NCBI GenBank assembly: GCA_021464415.1 | Contig: JAKCWG010000916.1 | Location: 1-64,000 of the forward strand | From: Lonicera japonica | Taxonomy: Eukaryota > Streptophyta > Magnoliopsida > Dipsacales > Caprifoliaceae | Reading direction: 5' to 3' | DNA length: 64,000 nucleotides | Notes under the pieces: model-generated | The model's input: the letters and a program-made list of their open reading frames with translations, nothing else | Told to the model about the DNA's origin: nothing | Database searches by the model: none | Position numbers and translations under genes: made by a program | Shown: piece after piece, positions 10,033-22,787 of the stretch | Numbering within the stretch: the first letter of the stretch is position 1 | Layout of the letters: each line of letters begins with the position of its first letter

Positions 10033-13000
10033 CACTACAAGAAAAATGATAATCAGTGGCGAATTTTTGGTGGGAGAGTATAATTTCCCCACTAAAAAGC
10101 ACTTTTTTCAGCAAATTTAACAATTCCCACTAAAAGTTGGTTATTATGTATATTATTTGTGGCTACAATAGTCTTTCCCACTAATTTTCCCACTAATAGT
10201 GTGGCGGGAAAAAATGGCACATTGGCGCCAAATAAATTTAGGAATTATTGGGGAAATTAAAATCTCGCCACTATAAAAGATATATAGTGGGGAAAAATAG
10301 TTTGCCACTACAAAAATAAATAATTAGTAGGAAAATTTTGACTTATCACTAATGAGGTACAATTGCTGGGAAATAAGATTGTCGGAAAAAAAATTTGGTG
10401 ACAATTCGTGGTGAATGTTTTAATGGGGAGTAAAAAAATCCCCACTAAAAAGCATTTGTTTTAGTGGGGAGTAAAAATTTCCCACTAAAAAGCATTTGTA
10501 TATATTTTTGGTGAGGAAAATATGTAAGGCCAAAAATTTTGCCACTAAAATTGTGGTGCAATTTTTTTTTACCTTAGCGGGAAAAATTTGGTGTTGGAGC
10601 TAAACAAAATGGTAGCATTAGTGGGGAAATTTTTTAAATTTCCCACTAAAAATGATATAAGCACCTTTGTTTTGAAACCAAATTTTTACTTGAATCTAAT
10701 GAGATTAATCTCAGATATAATAAGAATTTATAAGATTTTTATGGTAGTGATCCAAATTTATTAAATTTTTTGACTACCAAATATATTGGATATGGAGATT
10801 TACCAATTTGACCTGATTAAATTGACGATATATCTAATTCGATTCGACATATATTTATATATCTATATATCTATATAAACTTGCACACAATTCTTCAATT
10901 TTCAAATATGATTTAGTATTTATATGGGATATCCTTTTAGATCACATATTGAATTTGGTATGCTATATTGTCAATCCAATCAAACTTGGATATGATATAA
11001 TTCGGTACGATCTATATTTTATTCGTCGATATATTTAAATGAATAATGAGACTACTAATTAAAGAAATGAAATACTCAAGGATAGAGTGAGGTCATCAAT
11101 TTGACACAAACTTTACGATCAATATTTAAACTATCAGAATCACACGTTACACAATAATATAACACTAACTGATGGGTGGTTTACATTAGTTTAGTTGGTT
11201 TCTTAATAAATTCGAGTGGTAACTATTAGGTTCACCCGTTTGATACGAAATGATACCGAATAGGTTATCTCATTCTAAGAACTACCATGACTATATAGAA
11301 GTATCGGATACATCTTACATATACATATATAAGAGGAAGGGTTCCATGAGTTTACGCGTAATGAATTCGGATCACTCATTAGACTAGTTTATTTTTTTAA
11401 TATTTTTTAATAAAACTAATATTTATTAAATCAGAAAGAAATTTTATATATTTTAGGATAAAATGTTTATCCCTTTCTTTTTTAGTAATTTTATTCTTCA
11501 CTCATGTTATAAAACTAATATTTTTTTTTTGTGAAAAAAGTTTATCTCTTTAATAGTATTATTAGATTGTGTTATGTTACCCGATAACGTACAAGTTATA
11601 TATAAATTTATAAATATCATATCATCCAATAACTTATTGGATTAGATATAAATAAGAATGCAACACATTTATAAAAATGCAATACAAAACCGAAGAAAAA
11701 CAACCCGTAAAATAAAACTTATTTTTTATTAAAAATTATAATACAATAATTAAATTCAAAAATAATACAAAACTTTTAAATTATAAAATTTTTACATAGT
11801 TACAAAACTAAACTTTTTAGACTCTTAAATTAAATTATAAGACTATTAAAAGCAACACTCTTAAATTAAAAATTAAATATTCCCCAATAACTCGCACACC
11901 CAAAAATCCACGACTCCAATACGTTTTCACTCCCACAAATCCCCAAAATTCCTCAAAACCTTTAACCCACAAATCCCCAAAATCGCCCACCACCATCTCC
12001 CGCAAAGCTCGATCTCCAGCGCACCACCATATCGCACCGCCATCTTTCTCGCATTACAGTGCACCACCATCTCACTTTCTCCACTAGCGCACCACCATCT
12101 TGCACTTAGGAGGTGCGTGGAAAGATTCTTTCTCCTTCATTTGGAGCTCAGTTTGGATTGAACTAGGGTCAAAATTTCACCACATTTGCTGCTTGATTGA
12201 TTGTGTGTTGTTGCTATAAATTAGTACCCAAATGTCATTGTTTGTTGAATTTTTTTGCACTATTTTGGAGCTATTTTGAGGATTGAATTATTGCTCCTTT
12301 TTTGGGGTTATTCTTGTTACTTAATGGAATTGTCTAAAGGTCAAAACACGTAACTTTTAAAGGATCATTTCCAGAACTGATGCTTAATACATAGAGCTCT
12401 AACTTTCATGATTTTCTTCTAACAAAAACCCCATTTGGTGTTGCAGCATTAATACAATTGTGTGATTGTAAAGTTTGATCATTATTGGGTTATTTCTTAT
12501 ATCTTTGTTTTGCATGAATTCACTTGTCGAGATTCGTATCTTACTCCCTTTTGGGTGTTAACAAGGAGATTATTTGAGTATAGCTACTAATGTTATTGTT
12601 TGAATAACATCTCTCTCTTTTAAGTTTATAATTTCACTTCCTCTTTTTCTTTTCGAAATATAACAAAGAAGACTAATGTACATATTTCTAGTCTAAGTAG
12701 TTTAGGGTTGAGATTATATTTAATTACTAATAAGTGGTTCCAAATGCAGGTTAAGACTTGGAATCAAAGACGAAGCATAGCAAGAAAAAAGTAGTTGAAG
12801 ACTAACTCGGATTGAAGAGAATTGTAGCAAGAAAAAAATAGTTAGAAGATTTCATCATTGGTTTTTTGCTAGCGATTACGTAGACATTAATGGATATACT
12901 AGCTAGTTTTCTCGGGTTTTTTTTATATGATCCATTAGTGTTTTGTTTTTTTTGTTAATTGCTATATTATATTGTATTTGATTTTGGATTTGTTAATTTG

Positions 13001-13825
13001 ATGAATTGATTTTGAAACTTTTATTGCTAATACTATGAATTATTACTAGTTTTTTTTATTATTATTATGGAATGCTAATTGAATATTTTTGGCAAATGCT
13101 AGGAGAATCTTAAATATAGTAAATTTTTGTAGCATAATTCTTATTAGATATTCCCCACAAAAGATAATAATTTGTGGGGATCCTTTTGTTTCGCCACAAA
13201 AAAGTTCGTTATGGTTGAAATCTTTTTTGACAATTTCCATTATTTTTCCCACAAAAAATTCTGATTGTGGCAATCAATAATTATCAGTGGGAGAACAATT
13301 TGTTGGTAAAGAAGAATATTTTGTGGTGATTTAATTTTTTTTCCCACAAAAACTTTTAGTTGTCACAATCAAATTTATTATCAGTAGGAAAATAATTTGC
13401 CGGCAAAGGTCCTTTTCATGGCGATCTATTATTTCCCACAAAATCATTTTTTTGCTGTGGCAATCAGATTTATCATCAGTGGGAAAACAAATTCCCACTA
13501 AAGATATCTCTTTTGTGGTGAAGCTGTTTTTCCCGCCAAAAATGCCTTTTAGTGGCAAAATAGTTGGAGTTTTGTGGGGAAATAGTCTTATATTAGTAGG
13601 GAGAAAAAATCCTCACTAAAACTAATATTTAGCAGCGAAATTATTTCCCCACAAAAGGTTTACTTTAGTGGTGATATTATTTTGTTCGCCACGAAAACCT
13701 TTAGTGGCACGTTTTTGCTGGCAACTTTGTGGCGAAACAAAGTTCCCCACAAAAAGTTTTAGTGATGATTTTTCAAGTTTTAGTGGCGAAATTGTTTCCT
13801 ACAAATAAGTAATTTTCTTGTAGTG
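10033..13825. mobile_element. Non-autonomous CACTA (En/Spm-type) DNA transposon
   Basis: The left end reads CACTACAAGAAAAAT; the right end is the inverse (TTTTCTTGTAGTG). The first 13 bases are identical. Both sides carry the 3-base duplication ACT (10030-10032 and 13826-13828). Both subterminal regions are packed with copies of CCCACTAAAA and its inverse TTAGTGGGG in both orientations, at 10040-10640 and 13150-13810. These are the usual transposase-binding repeats of the superfamily. The core (10640-13050) is AT-rich. It holds a C-rich stretch at 11890-12110 and an intron-like stretch ending at GCAG near 12749, but no transposase and no long open frame. At 3793 bp it must rely on a transposase made elsewhere. 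It sits inside the minus-strand Tat element, just beyond its gag. Confidence 0.93.
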
Positions 13826-13929
13826 ACTCCTCATTCTACCCTTAACCCTTACAAATTCGCTCCCTTTCTCTCTCAATTTCCCCTTTCTCTAGGACTGTTG
13901 TATGTCTCTACTTAAGGCTTCTTTCATCA

Positions 13930-15650
13930 ACGAAGGGTAATCTTCTTGGTGTCAATCAAGTCTTGGATGGAATGCTTCAGGGCGCAACAATTATTAGTGT
14001 TATGTCCGAATCCTTGATGGTAAGTTCAACGTTCATTGGCATTCTAGCCAGGTGGAGCTGGGTTGGGGGTGTGCGAGGAGCTAGCAGCCGCAGAATACCC
14101 TCAGCTTGTAGCATGGCTAAAGTTTGACTCAACGAAGTTGATAGGCTTGAAAAGGGACGGTGCTTCTTTTTACTACTCCTCTTTTTCAGCCCTTTTTCTT
14201 GCGGATAATGGAAGCTGGTTTCTTGATAAGGACTCGAGCTTTGGTAAGACCAGACATGATTAATGGCTGGGGTGGTCTTCTCGTATTGAGAAGAGGCTTC
14301 CTTAGCTTTAAATTCTTCCTCAGTCTCATTAGCTACATGCATCAAGTCCTTGTAGCGGTCAAAGTATTGGTGACCCATGCCGCTTCGGATCTCAGGCTTA
14401 AAGTTCTTGACAATTATCCCCAATTACTCTTCCTTAGGAATTCTATCGACCAATTGAGATGCTAACTCCCTCCAGCTAGTGATGAAATCATTGACATTCT
14501 TATATTTTCTTTGTTTTGTCATCTCGAGATTCTTATGGGTGACTTTGAGCTCCTCATTAGACTTATAATGTTCCATGAATTCCTTCACTATACTCTTCTA
14601 GTAGGCCACTAGGTGCGTCTCTAAACTCAAAAACCAACTATGGGCTGATCCGGTGAAAGGCTGATGGAAACTTAGGGACAAATGATCCTCTTTCAATTTG
14701 TATAATTGCATGGTTTGAACATAGGCTCTAAGGTGCAGGTGAGGTGGAGTGTTCCTAGAGAACTTCTCGATGTGAGAAAGTTTGAAACCAATCGGCAAAC
14801 GGGCATTTGGGTATAAAGATAGGTTTTGAAGATCGGCGATGTCATCAGCCTTTTCGGCCACCCTCTGGTTTAGAGTTTTCATTTGATCCTTAAGTGTGGT
14901 AATGGCCTCTTTCTCTTCAGTTTGATTGATTATTGTTTCGGGGTATCTGCCCTGGTTTGGATCTCCATCGGGGATAGTTTGAGGATTATAGTTTTGAAAG
15001 GGGTGGTTATGTTCAGGGTTCAGCCGGGTGGCTTCGGGATCTTGCACTGGTGGTACATCGATGTTGGCAAAGGGCACAGGGGGTCGGGGTTGATGTTGGC
15101 TTGAACTGGGGGAGCGTGTTGGAGGATATTAGGTGGAGCTACTGGGCCTCAGGTTTGGCTATCTTCTGTTGGGTATAGATTTAGATTAGGTTGGTCTAGC
15201 TCAGCTCGCGTTTTGGTAATAATTAGGGTGTCCAGACGAGCTCGGGTGGTAGCTTGGTTATTCTTCATGATGGCCATAGACTGGGTCAAATCTTGGATTA
15301 GATGGTAGAGGTGTTCAAGGGTTAAGGTGCCACCCTCGGTTTGTGGAAGCACGGGACCAGGTGGCGGATCCGCTGCACGAGAGGCTTCATCATGGTTACC
15401 CTCAGTATTATTGACCCCAGTTAGATCGATCGATAGCTCGATGTTGTGACGAGAAGGCATGATCGGTGGTAAGTCTGATCTTGTGAATCGTCTGGCGTGA
15501 TAGATAATCTGAGTGTGGTGAAGAATGGGGAGAAAGAAATCAATATGTTGCCATGGGTTGCATAATTCTCGAAAAACTATAACTCGACAGGAAAATAAAA
15601 TCGAAAACGACTTTTTGGTGTTTAGGCAAAAGAAGACTGACAGCAACAAC
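13930..15650 (-). pseudogene. gag: Broken gag of a Tat/Ogre-like Ty3/gypsy element
   Basis: Read right to left. An N-terminal acidic segment starts MPSRHNIELSIDLTG (ATG near 15460). A coiled-coil-like stretch follows (LKDQMKTLNQRVAEKADDIA). The conserved capsid part is HLHLRAYVQTMQLYKLKEDH and FTGSAHSWFLSLE at about 14600-14760. After a frame change the remainder carries VKNFKPEIRSGMGHQYFDRY. A further frame has the nucleocapsid-type tail HNNCCALKHSIQDLIDTKKI at about 13930-14010. Several frameshifts and stops kill it. The same capsid motifs occur at 54.66-55.16 kb (LKSYVRSMRIYD, AGPAQSWFLNFE). No protease, RT or integrase follows; the CACTA element and tandem arrays come next, so this copy was probably non-autonomous. 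In the family, gag forms the virus-like particle. Confidence 0.8.
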
Positions 15651-16167
15651 TTGAGAGCCCCGTGGACAGGTTTAGGGTATGAATATAAATTCCTGGGATG
15701 CCCTTCTAACCTTTCAGTTTTGAAAAACTTGTTTTTGGAAAATTACTCATTTTTTGGAAAAAAATTTGGAAAACATTTTTGAAAATTAGGAAGTTCTCTC
15801 CTTTTAAAGTTACTTTTTCATGGAAATAGTGACAGAAAAATTCTCACTAATGATTGTTAGTGAGAAATTTCTCCGGACGGGGTTAGACAGCCACCGGTCG
15901 TACTTGCCAAACCAAATGTTGGTATGTATGACAAGGCCTTTTGTTCATTAATCTCACGACTGATAGTCAAGAAAACACACAGAAATTCTCGTGTACTAAG
16001 CTGACGCATCCTATATCCAAGCATGGTTTAATGGGTAAAGTTTAGGCTCTCTCCTATTTTGCTCGGTCTTGCTATATACCCCAAGGGCGAGTGCGTGCAA
16101 GGACCTTTTGATATACATTCCGGGTACGTGAATGTTCTCGTCACTCGATATACCTCGGTTCGTACTT
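15651..16167 (-). other. Tat element 5' leader, gag side
   Basis: Untranslated leader between the primer-binding site and gag, continued at 16646-17033 on the other side of the TRIM insertion. No gene is seen. Confidence 0.55.
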
Positions 16168-16645
16168 TGTAACGACCCGGCACACCGTAGTACGATATTA
16201 TTCTCTTTGGGCGAGTGCGACCTGCAACCCCTCAGGGCCAGTCCATCTACCCCCCTCACGGCTTTGTTCTTGGCAGGGCTAACCCCCCCCAAAATGCATC
16301 TTACTAGTTAGTGCCAAGCCGCCCTATATATGGATCTCAATGTTTCCCCCATTTTCCGATGTGGGATTTACATCATCCCCCTTAAGGGGACCGACGTCCT
16401 TGTCGGCACACCGTACTCTGTGGGGTCCCCTCTAATACCATTTGTAACGACCCGACACACCGTAGTACTATATTGTCTGCTTTGGGCGAGTGTGACCTAC
16501 AACCCCTCTGGGCCAGTCCATCTACCCCCCTTACGGCTTTGTTCTTGGCAGGGCTAACCCCCCAAAACGCGTCGTACTAGTTAGTGCCAAGCTGCCCCAT
16601 ATATGGGTCTCAATGTTTCCCCCACTTTTCGATGTGGGATTTACA
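16168..16645 (-). mobile_element. Complete TRIM retrotransposon (478 bp)
   Basis: Two direct LTRs of about 205 bp (16168-16372 and 16443-16645) flank a 70-bp interior. Perfect TACTT duplications lie at 16163-16167 and 16646-16650. On the minus strand the 5' LTR runs TGTAAATCCCACATCG...GGGTCGTTACA. It is followed after three bases by TGGTATTAGAG (16430-16440), a one-base variant of the tRNA-iMet primer site TGGTATCAGAG. The interior ends with the polypurine tract AAGGGGGATGA beside the 3' LTR. There is no coding capacity. The U5-side half (AACGACCCGG, CAGTACGATATTGT-like, CATCTACCC...CACGGCTTTGTT) matches the Cassandra LTR at 55166, but the 5S rRNA block is absent. Confidence 0.93.
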
Positions 16646-17033
16646 TACTTGGCCAAGGAGAGTGGAAATAAGAACTTTCGATTTATGTTGACCCAGACGA
16701 GCCAACTCCCTACTCACTAAGTAGTATTTCCGGGTTAAATAGGATAATTTCACACTCGCGATAATGCATGATGGTAGTGCGTGTGTGCAAAATTAATAAC
16801 AATTATGGAGGTATATTATGATGAGCGCTTTAAGATTTGTTCGAGTACTTTCAAATTTTAATTATGAAAAGATTTTCCTCAAACAAGAATTAGCAAACAA
16901 AAGGGAATCAGGGTATCCTCCTAGATCGCATCTATGTTACCCTAAAACTAAGGCCGAAAAGAAAAACATGCAAACAGGAACGTTTATCAACGCATATTCT
17001 ACTCTTGTTTAAAGTCTAATCCTTATAAAAAAA
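16646..17033 (-). other. Tat element 5' leader, primer-site side
   Basis: Leader sequence between the TRIM and the primer-binding site. The open frame at 16818-17012 shows no domain. Nothing else is recognised. Confidence 0.5.
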
Positions 17034-17051
17034 TCCCCAGCAGAGTCGCCA
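17034..17051 (-). promoter_or_regulatory. Primer-binding site of the Tat element
   Basis: On the minus strand TGGCGACTCTGCTGGGGA starts three bases after the LTR end (TTCTCA). It has the CCA-complement form TGG and the place expected for a tRNA primer site; sites of this form are common in Tat/Ogre elements. I do not assign the tRNA species. Confidence 0.75.
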
Positions 17052-17054
17052 CTA

Positions 17055-19394
17055 TGAGAACACACGCTTTCAACGCCCGGCCCCCGTGGCGGCTATTCCT
17101 CCTGCCTTCCCCGATTTTAATTTTGGGAAAATGGTTTGTTTTATTATAAGGAAAAAGGTGACGATTTACAAAGAAATCAGAGTCGCCAGTTTGTTTTACT
17201 AAACAAACAAAAGTCTGTGTAAAAAGGAACATTTATGAATTAAACAACCTCTTAAACACAATTAATGCGAAACCAATTGATTCAAAGGGTTCGGGGATTA
17301 AGTTACGAATCGGGAAGGTGTTAGGCACCCCAATTTGCCCTTTCGATCTCTAAGTAGGATATGCGTGGAATTATAATCGAACATTTTCATGTTAATTGAT
17401 GTTATTGTGTATCGGTCCATAGTTTTAGGGGAAAAAAGGGGATTTTGGGGTGGGAATGAAAACCATGTGCTTCTTATTTCGCCCTTCGATTTTAGAAATC
17501 AGTGTGTGTGTGTGATTTGAAAGATGATTTTGATAATGATAGGTAGTAAAACAAGTGTTTTTGAAAAGATTTAGGGCTTTTCGGAAGCTTATTCGATGTG
17601 GAATATAATATCCGGCAATCCCCGAGATTTGTTCATCAATAGTGTACCATAGTTTAATAATTTAAACCGGCATTGACGAATCTAGTACACTTATATTGGA
17701 TATGTACGTAAGCACTGCGATTTATAGATTAAATCGGATATAAACATGTATTGATTCCTTCGTAAATCGAGACTGGCAAAACCAGGATTTTATGAAATTA
17801 ACTGATAAAAATATGTTTAAAAATGGTTTACAGCTCGTTCTACGCCTTCGATTTTGAAAACGAGGTTTAAATATGAAGTAAGGAATGATTTTGAGATAAA
17901 TAGCAATTTTTACATGCAATTGATCAATTATAATTGATAAAATAAGGAGAGATAAAGAATTAAAGCCAAATTAATATAAAAAAAATACCTAAGAGCCTCG
18001 AAAATAGTAGAATACTATTTTAGAGCACTTTTCCCGAAGTCCAAGAGCTGATTGATGCCTCAAATGGGGTCAGTGCAGGTGTATTTATAGCTGTAGAATG
18101 ATTAATGGGCTGGGATGGAACTGTGAGTCCGCGGACACGGGGCGTGTCCGCAGACAAGCCCCTAATTTACACGCACAATGGTTTTTTTGCAATTTCGACC
18201 AAAATAAACATCGGATTAATCTGTTTTTTTAACATGTAATTACCCATGCTAATACCTGCCTACTGTACAAATTTCAAAATTTTTGGACATTCGGAAGGCC
18301 TCTGTTTGATTTTCCAAGCCGAATTCCCAGTTTTTCCAATTCCCAAAGATCCGACTGTCGGATCAAGTTGATTTTTTAATATATTATTTCCAGTAACATT
18401 TCCTATCTCTCCACAAAAAATTCATGATTTTAGGAGGTCAGGAAGTACCAAAACAATAAATTGGCTGGGAGGGATTTGTCCGCGGACAAGGGGTGTGTCC
18501 ATGTCCGCGGACAAGCCCCTGATTTACACGTGCAATGATTTTTTTGCAATTTCAGCCAAAACAATCATCAGATTAATCTGATTTTTTAACATGTTATTAC
18601 CCATGCTAAGATCTGCATACTATCCAAATTTCAGAATTTTTGGATATCGCGAAGGCCTCCGTTTGATTTTCCAAGCTGAATTCTCGATTTTTCCAATTCC
18701 AGAAGATCCGACCTTCGGATCGAGCTAATGTTTTAATATGTTATTCCCAGTAATATTTTCTAGCTCTCCACAAAATTTCATGATTTTAGGTGATCGGGAA
18801 GTACAAAAAAAAAATCGGCTAGGAGGGGTTTGTCCGCGGCAAGGGGCGTGTCCATGTCCGCAGACAAGGGGTGTGTCCGCGTCCGCAGACAAGCCCCTAA
18901 TTTACACGGGCAATAGTTTTTTCACAATTTTGGCCAAAAAAATCATCTGATTATTCTGATTTTTTTACATGTTGTTCGACATGATATACCCTGTTTTCTG
19001 ACCAAATTTGAGCTCATTTGGACTTTGGGAAAGTCATCTTTTGATTACTCGAAGTAGACTTTCGATTTTTTTAAGTCTCAAAAATTCGACCGTCGAATTA
19101 AGCTGATTTTTGAGTATGTTGCTCCTTATAGCAATGTATAATAAACCTCGTTTGAGGATGGTCAGAAATGAGGAACTCTTCTTTCACAAGTTTTCAGGAG
19201 TTTTGACGGTTTTCGGCTCTGGCGGCTTCCGATAATTCTCGTAACTTCTTATTCGAGTATCCTTTTGGCTTCTTTCTTTGACCTGTATCACATGTATATG
19301 GTAGGTATGCATTTAGGAATTCTTGTGCATGCATTTGTGCTCATTTTCTTAGAGTTCGGGATTCTTACGGGAGTCGTAAAATGAGATTTTCACA
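17055..19394 (-). mobile_element. 5' LTR of the minus-strand Tat/Ogre-like element (family E)
   Basis: On the minus strand it begins TGTGAAAATCTC (19394) and ends GTTCTCA (17055), about 2340 bp, followed by the primer site. It contains the group-specific block AACACCTTCCCGATTCGTAA (about 17307-17326) and a TATA box at about 18081-18090. Upstream of the TATA box is a module of about 357 bp repeated nearly three times (18112, 18471, 18831), each repeat opening with palindromic GTCCGCGGAC words. The LTR end GTAAG-CGACTCTGATGCC at 19395 resembles part of another primer site, hinting at an older related insertion next to it. The 3' LTR is not found in the window. Confidence 0.8.
18081..18890 (-). 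promoter_or_regulatory. Tripled GTCCGCGGAC promoter module and TATA box of LTR E
   Basis: The TATA box (minus strand GCTATAAATAC) lies at 18081-18091. Perfect GTCCGCGGAC palindromes lie at 18127-18136, 18478-18487 and 18503-18512. Near-copies (GTCCGCAGAC, GTCCGCGGCA) occur at about 18147, 18834, 18857 and 18880. The block between clusters (from GCAATTTC at 18189 and again at 18546) repeats with a 357-base period; the third copy is more diverged. Function as an enhancer is inferred. Confidence 0.65.
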
Positions 19395-20342
19395 GTAAGC
19401 GACTCTGATGCCATCCAAGCAGATACGAGACTAATAATAGTAAATTTCAAAAGGCCCGAAGCTGTACTACACATAAATCATCCCTATGTAAAGCATCACT
19501 CTTCTAATATCATCAATAATATGATCAAAAGGCCCGAAGCCACTACCATTGATTCGAATCAAATTAATAATAGTAAATGTACAATAAAAATATTTAGAAA
19601 GCATAATTAAATTAAATAAACTGTGTTAATTGAGAGAACTATTTTGACTATTAACTTTTTCCCAATTTCTTTAAGTTAATCCTCTCCAGAAAAGTTACAT
19701 AATTAAAGTATTTTCTTATTTTTATAACTTACACGTAAATTTATTAATTAAATCTGACTCCTCTCTATTATGGCATTAATTCATGTATCCAATTTACCTC
19801 AACACGCCCTTGGATGCTTGACAAGTGGCGTGTTCTAGCCATCTTAAGTGTTTAGATTATGTCACTTTAATAATTTCGTTGAGCCAAATTACTTCATAAG
19901 GTAGGCCACATTTATTTGTTTTCTCAATTTTTGTAGTTGAACCTAATAGAGACAAACATGTCAATCAACCTTTTATCATGCTTCATTGTGTGCCTCCCTT
20001 TAATTTTGCAAGTGATTGTGGGTGCTTAGCATTTTTTAAGTCTTAACTAATGCTTATTTATTAATTTTTTTTAAAGGTGAATTTTACATATGGAAGTGTT
20101 AACCGTTCTTTATAGGGTTTTGAAAAACTGGCTTAAATAGGGTTTGAAATTGCTCCTGATAGAGTTTGAACTTATATGTATGCACTTTTGAGCCCTTCTC
20201 TAAATATTTGCTTTAGCTCTAAGCTACCGGCTCTGGAAGAATATTTTTTATTTTTAATGATTCAGACATAAAGAATTAATAGGATAGAATCTTATAATCT
20301 TATGTGTCATGTGAAACTAGCACTGTATTTTATTTTCTTCAT
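19395..20342. other. Unassigned AT-rich sequence
   Basis: About 950 bases with no coding potential. CAAAAGGCCCGAAGC occurs twice (19448-19462 and 19526-19540), with AATAATAGTAAAT words beside each copy, so a small tandem duplication is present. Nothing else is recognised. Confidence 0.5.
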
Positions 20343-22787
20343 ACTAGACCCAGACACACACGTAATGCGTGTGCATATTTTATTTTCACGCACGCATAGG
20401 TTTAATATGGAATGTGAAGAATAAAATTCATAGTTATAGTTAAGTAATTTATATTTCTAACTTAAGGATCAAGAGTTCTAGTTTTGTCAAGTACTTTTTT
20501 AATTAAAGGAATAAGTACATAAGCAAAATAGGAGATCTACTCAAATTTGGTTTCTTTTGATGTCTTCCATTATATATTAACTAGGGTATATCTGTGCCAT
20601 CCGGCATGATAAATTAAATAAGAACTAATAATAATATAAAAATGAGTAACGTGTGATGAATCTAAATCGACAAACTTAGGTTCAATATGTCTTCATTCTA
20701 AAAAAACCAAAAATAGATAGGATTGGACCGACTAGTTTTTAATTTTTAAAGAATTTTTTAATCATATTTTTTTTATCTTATTTTGATCTTGGCAAAATAA
20801 GTTTTTAACAAATTAAACTCAAGGCCATATGTGAAAAACATTCAATTACGTCTGTTGGTATGATTTGAAAATGGTGCAAAAATTTGACTTATATATTGTG
20901 AACACTCTTAAAAATGACATACTGAGATAACCAATAATGTACATATACATAAAGTATGTCCTTAAATATTACTCAATAATTTTTATTATTTTTTAGATAA
21001 TTCGATAGTCATGATGGATCTCGTTTAATTGATCTTGATTAGTATAATTTAAATATTAAATTCATAATTCTAAAATCATGATGAATCTTGTTTAATTGAT
21101 CTTGATTAGTATAATATTAAATTTTTATTAAATTTCTTGATTAGTAGAGTTTAAATAATAAATTTTTCATAACATTTTTAATGTAAAAAAATTTATTGGT
21201 ATGTGAGAGTTTACCTTGTGTATATTGTTGTTGTTAAATGTTACTCAATAATTTTTTGTTTTTTTTACGTAATTTTCTAGTCACGATGGATCTTATTTAA
21301 TTGATCTTGATTAGTAGATTTAAATATTAAATATTAATTTTTTATTAAATTTCTTGATGTGTGAGAATTTAGTTTGTGTATATTATTTATGTTAAATGTT
21401 ACTCAATAATTTTTATTTTTTTATGTAATTCTATAGTCAAGATGGATCATGTTTAATTCATCTTGATTATTAGATTTTAAATATTAAATTTTGAATTTTT
21501 TATTTTAAGTTATGGTATTTTTAATATAAAAAAAAGTATTGATGTGTGAGAATTTATTGTTGTGAGTGTTTTAACTTTGATGTGATATCTTGATGTGTGT
21601 ATAAAAAGCATCCAATGGAGTAGAGTTAATACACACCATAACATGTATATTTTTAACAATTAGATTCTTATACTTTTTAAAAATAAATTTAGTCAAACTT
21701 GATGTATTCTAAAATTACTAGGTTGTGCCTGTGCCATCTGGCACGGTAAATTAAATAAGAACTGATAATAATATAAAAATGAGTAACGTGTGATGAATCT
21801 AAATCGACAAACTTAAGTTCAATATAACTTCATGCTAGAAAAATCAAAAGTAGACCAGATTGGACCGACTTATTTTTAATTTTTAAATAATCTTTTAATC
21901 ATATTTTTTGACCTTATTTTGATCTTGGCAAAATAAGTTTTTAACAAATTAAACTCAATGCCATTTGTGAAAAAAAATACAATTACGTCTGTTGGTATGA
22001 TTTGAAAATGGTGCAAAAATTTGATTGATATATTGTGGACACTCCTAAAAATGACATACTGAGATAACCAATAATGTACGAACACATAAAGTAAGTCCTT
22101 AAATATTACTCAATAATTTTTATTATTATTTTTTAGATAATTCTATAGTCATGATGGATCTTGTTTAATTGATCTTGATTAGTATAATTTAAATATTAAT
22201 TTCATAATTCTGTAATTATGATGAATCTTGTTTAATTGATCTTGATTAGTATATTTAAATATTAAATTTCTTGATTAGTAAAGTTCAAATATTAAATTTG
22301 TTATAGCATTTTTAGTGTAAAAAAAATTATTGGTGTATGAGAGTTTACCTTATGTATATTGTTGTTGTTAAATGTTACTCAATATTTTTTATTTTTATTT
22401 CTACGTAATTCTCTAGTCATGATAGACCTTGTTTAATTGGTCTTGATTAGTGGATTTAAATATTAAATTTTAATATATATATTTTTTATTTTAGGATGAA
22501 TCTTGTTTAATTGATCTTGATTAGTATATTTAAATAATAATTTTTAACTAAATTTCTTGATGTGTGAGAATTTAGTTTGTGTATATTATTGGTGTTAAAT
22601 GTCACTCAATAATTTTTATTTCTTTTATGTAATTCTATAGTCATGATGGATCTTGTTTAATTAATCTTGATTACAAGATTTTAAATATTAAATCTTTATT
22701 AAATTTTGAATTTTTTATTTTAAGTTACGGTATTTTTAATATAGAAAAAATTATTGGTATGTGAGAATTTATTGTGTGTATATTATT
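20343..22787 (-). mobile_element. Tandem Helitron-like elements, left part
   Basis: Three possible Helitron 3' ends occur on the minus strand, each a short hairpin followed after about 10 bases by CTAG and then T. The CTAG positions on the plus strand are 20344-20347, 20581-20584 and 21718-21721. The hairpins are CACACGTAATGCGTGTG (about 20356), TGCCATCCGGCA (20595-20606) and GTGCCATCTGGCAC (21731-21744). The unit from 20581 repeats from 21718 with a period of about 1137 bases. The body contains many copies of GGATCTTGTTTAATTGATCT plus TGATTAGTA. The array resumes at 39207 after the large retrotransposon. No Rep/helicase gene is present, so any such element is non-autonomous. A simple AT-rich satellite is the alternative. 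Confidence 0.5.
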
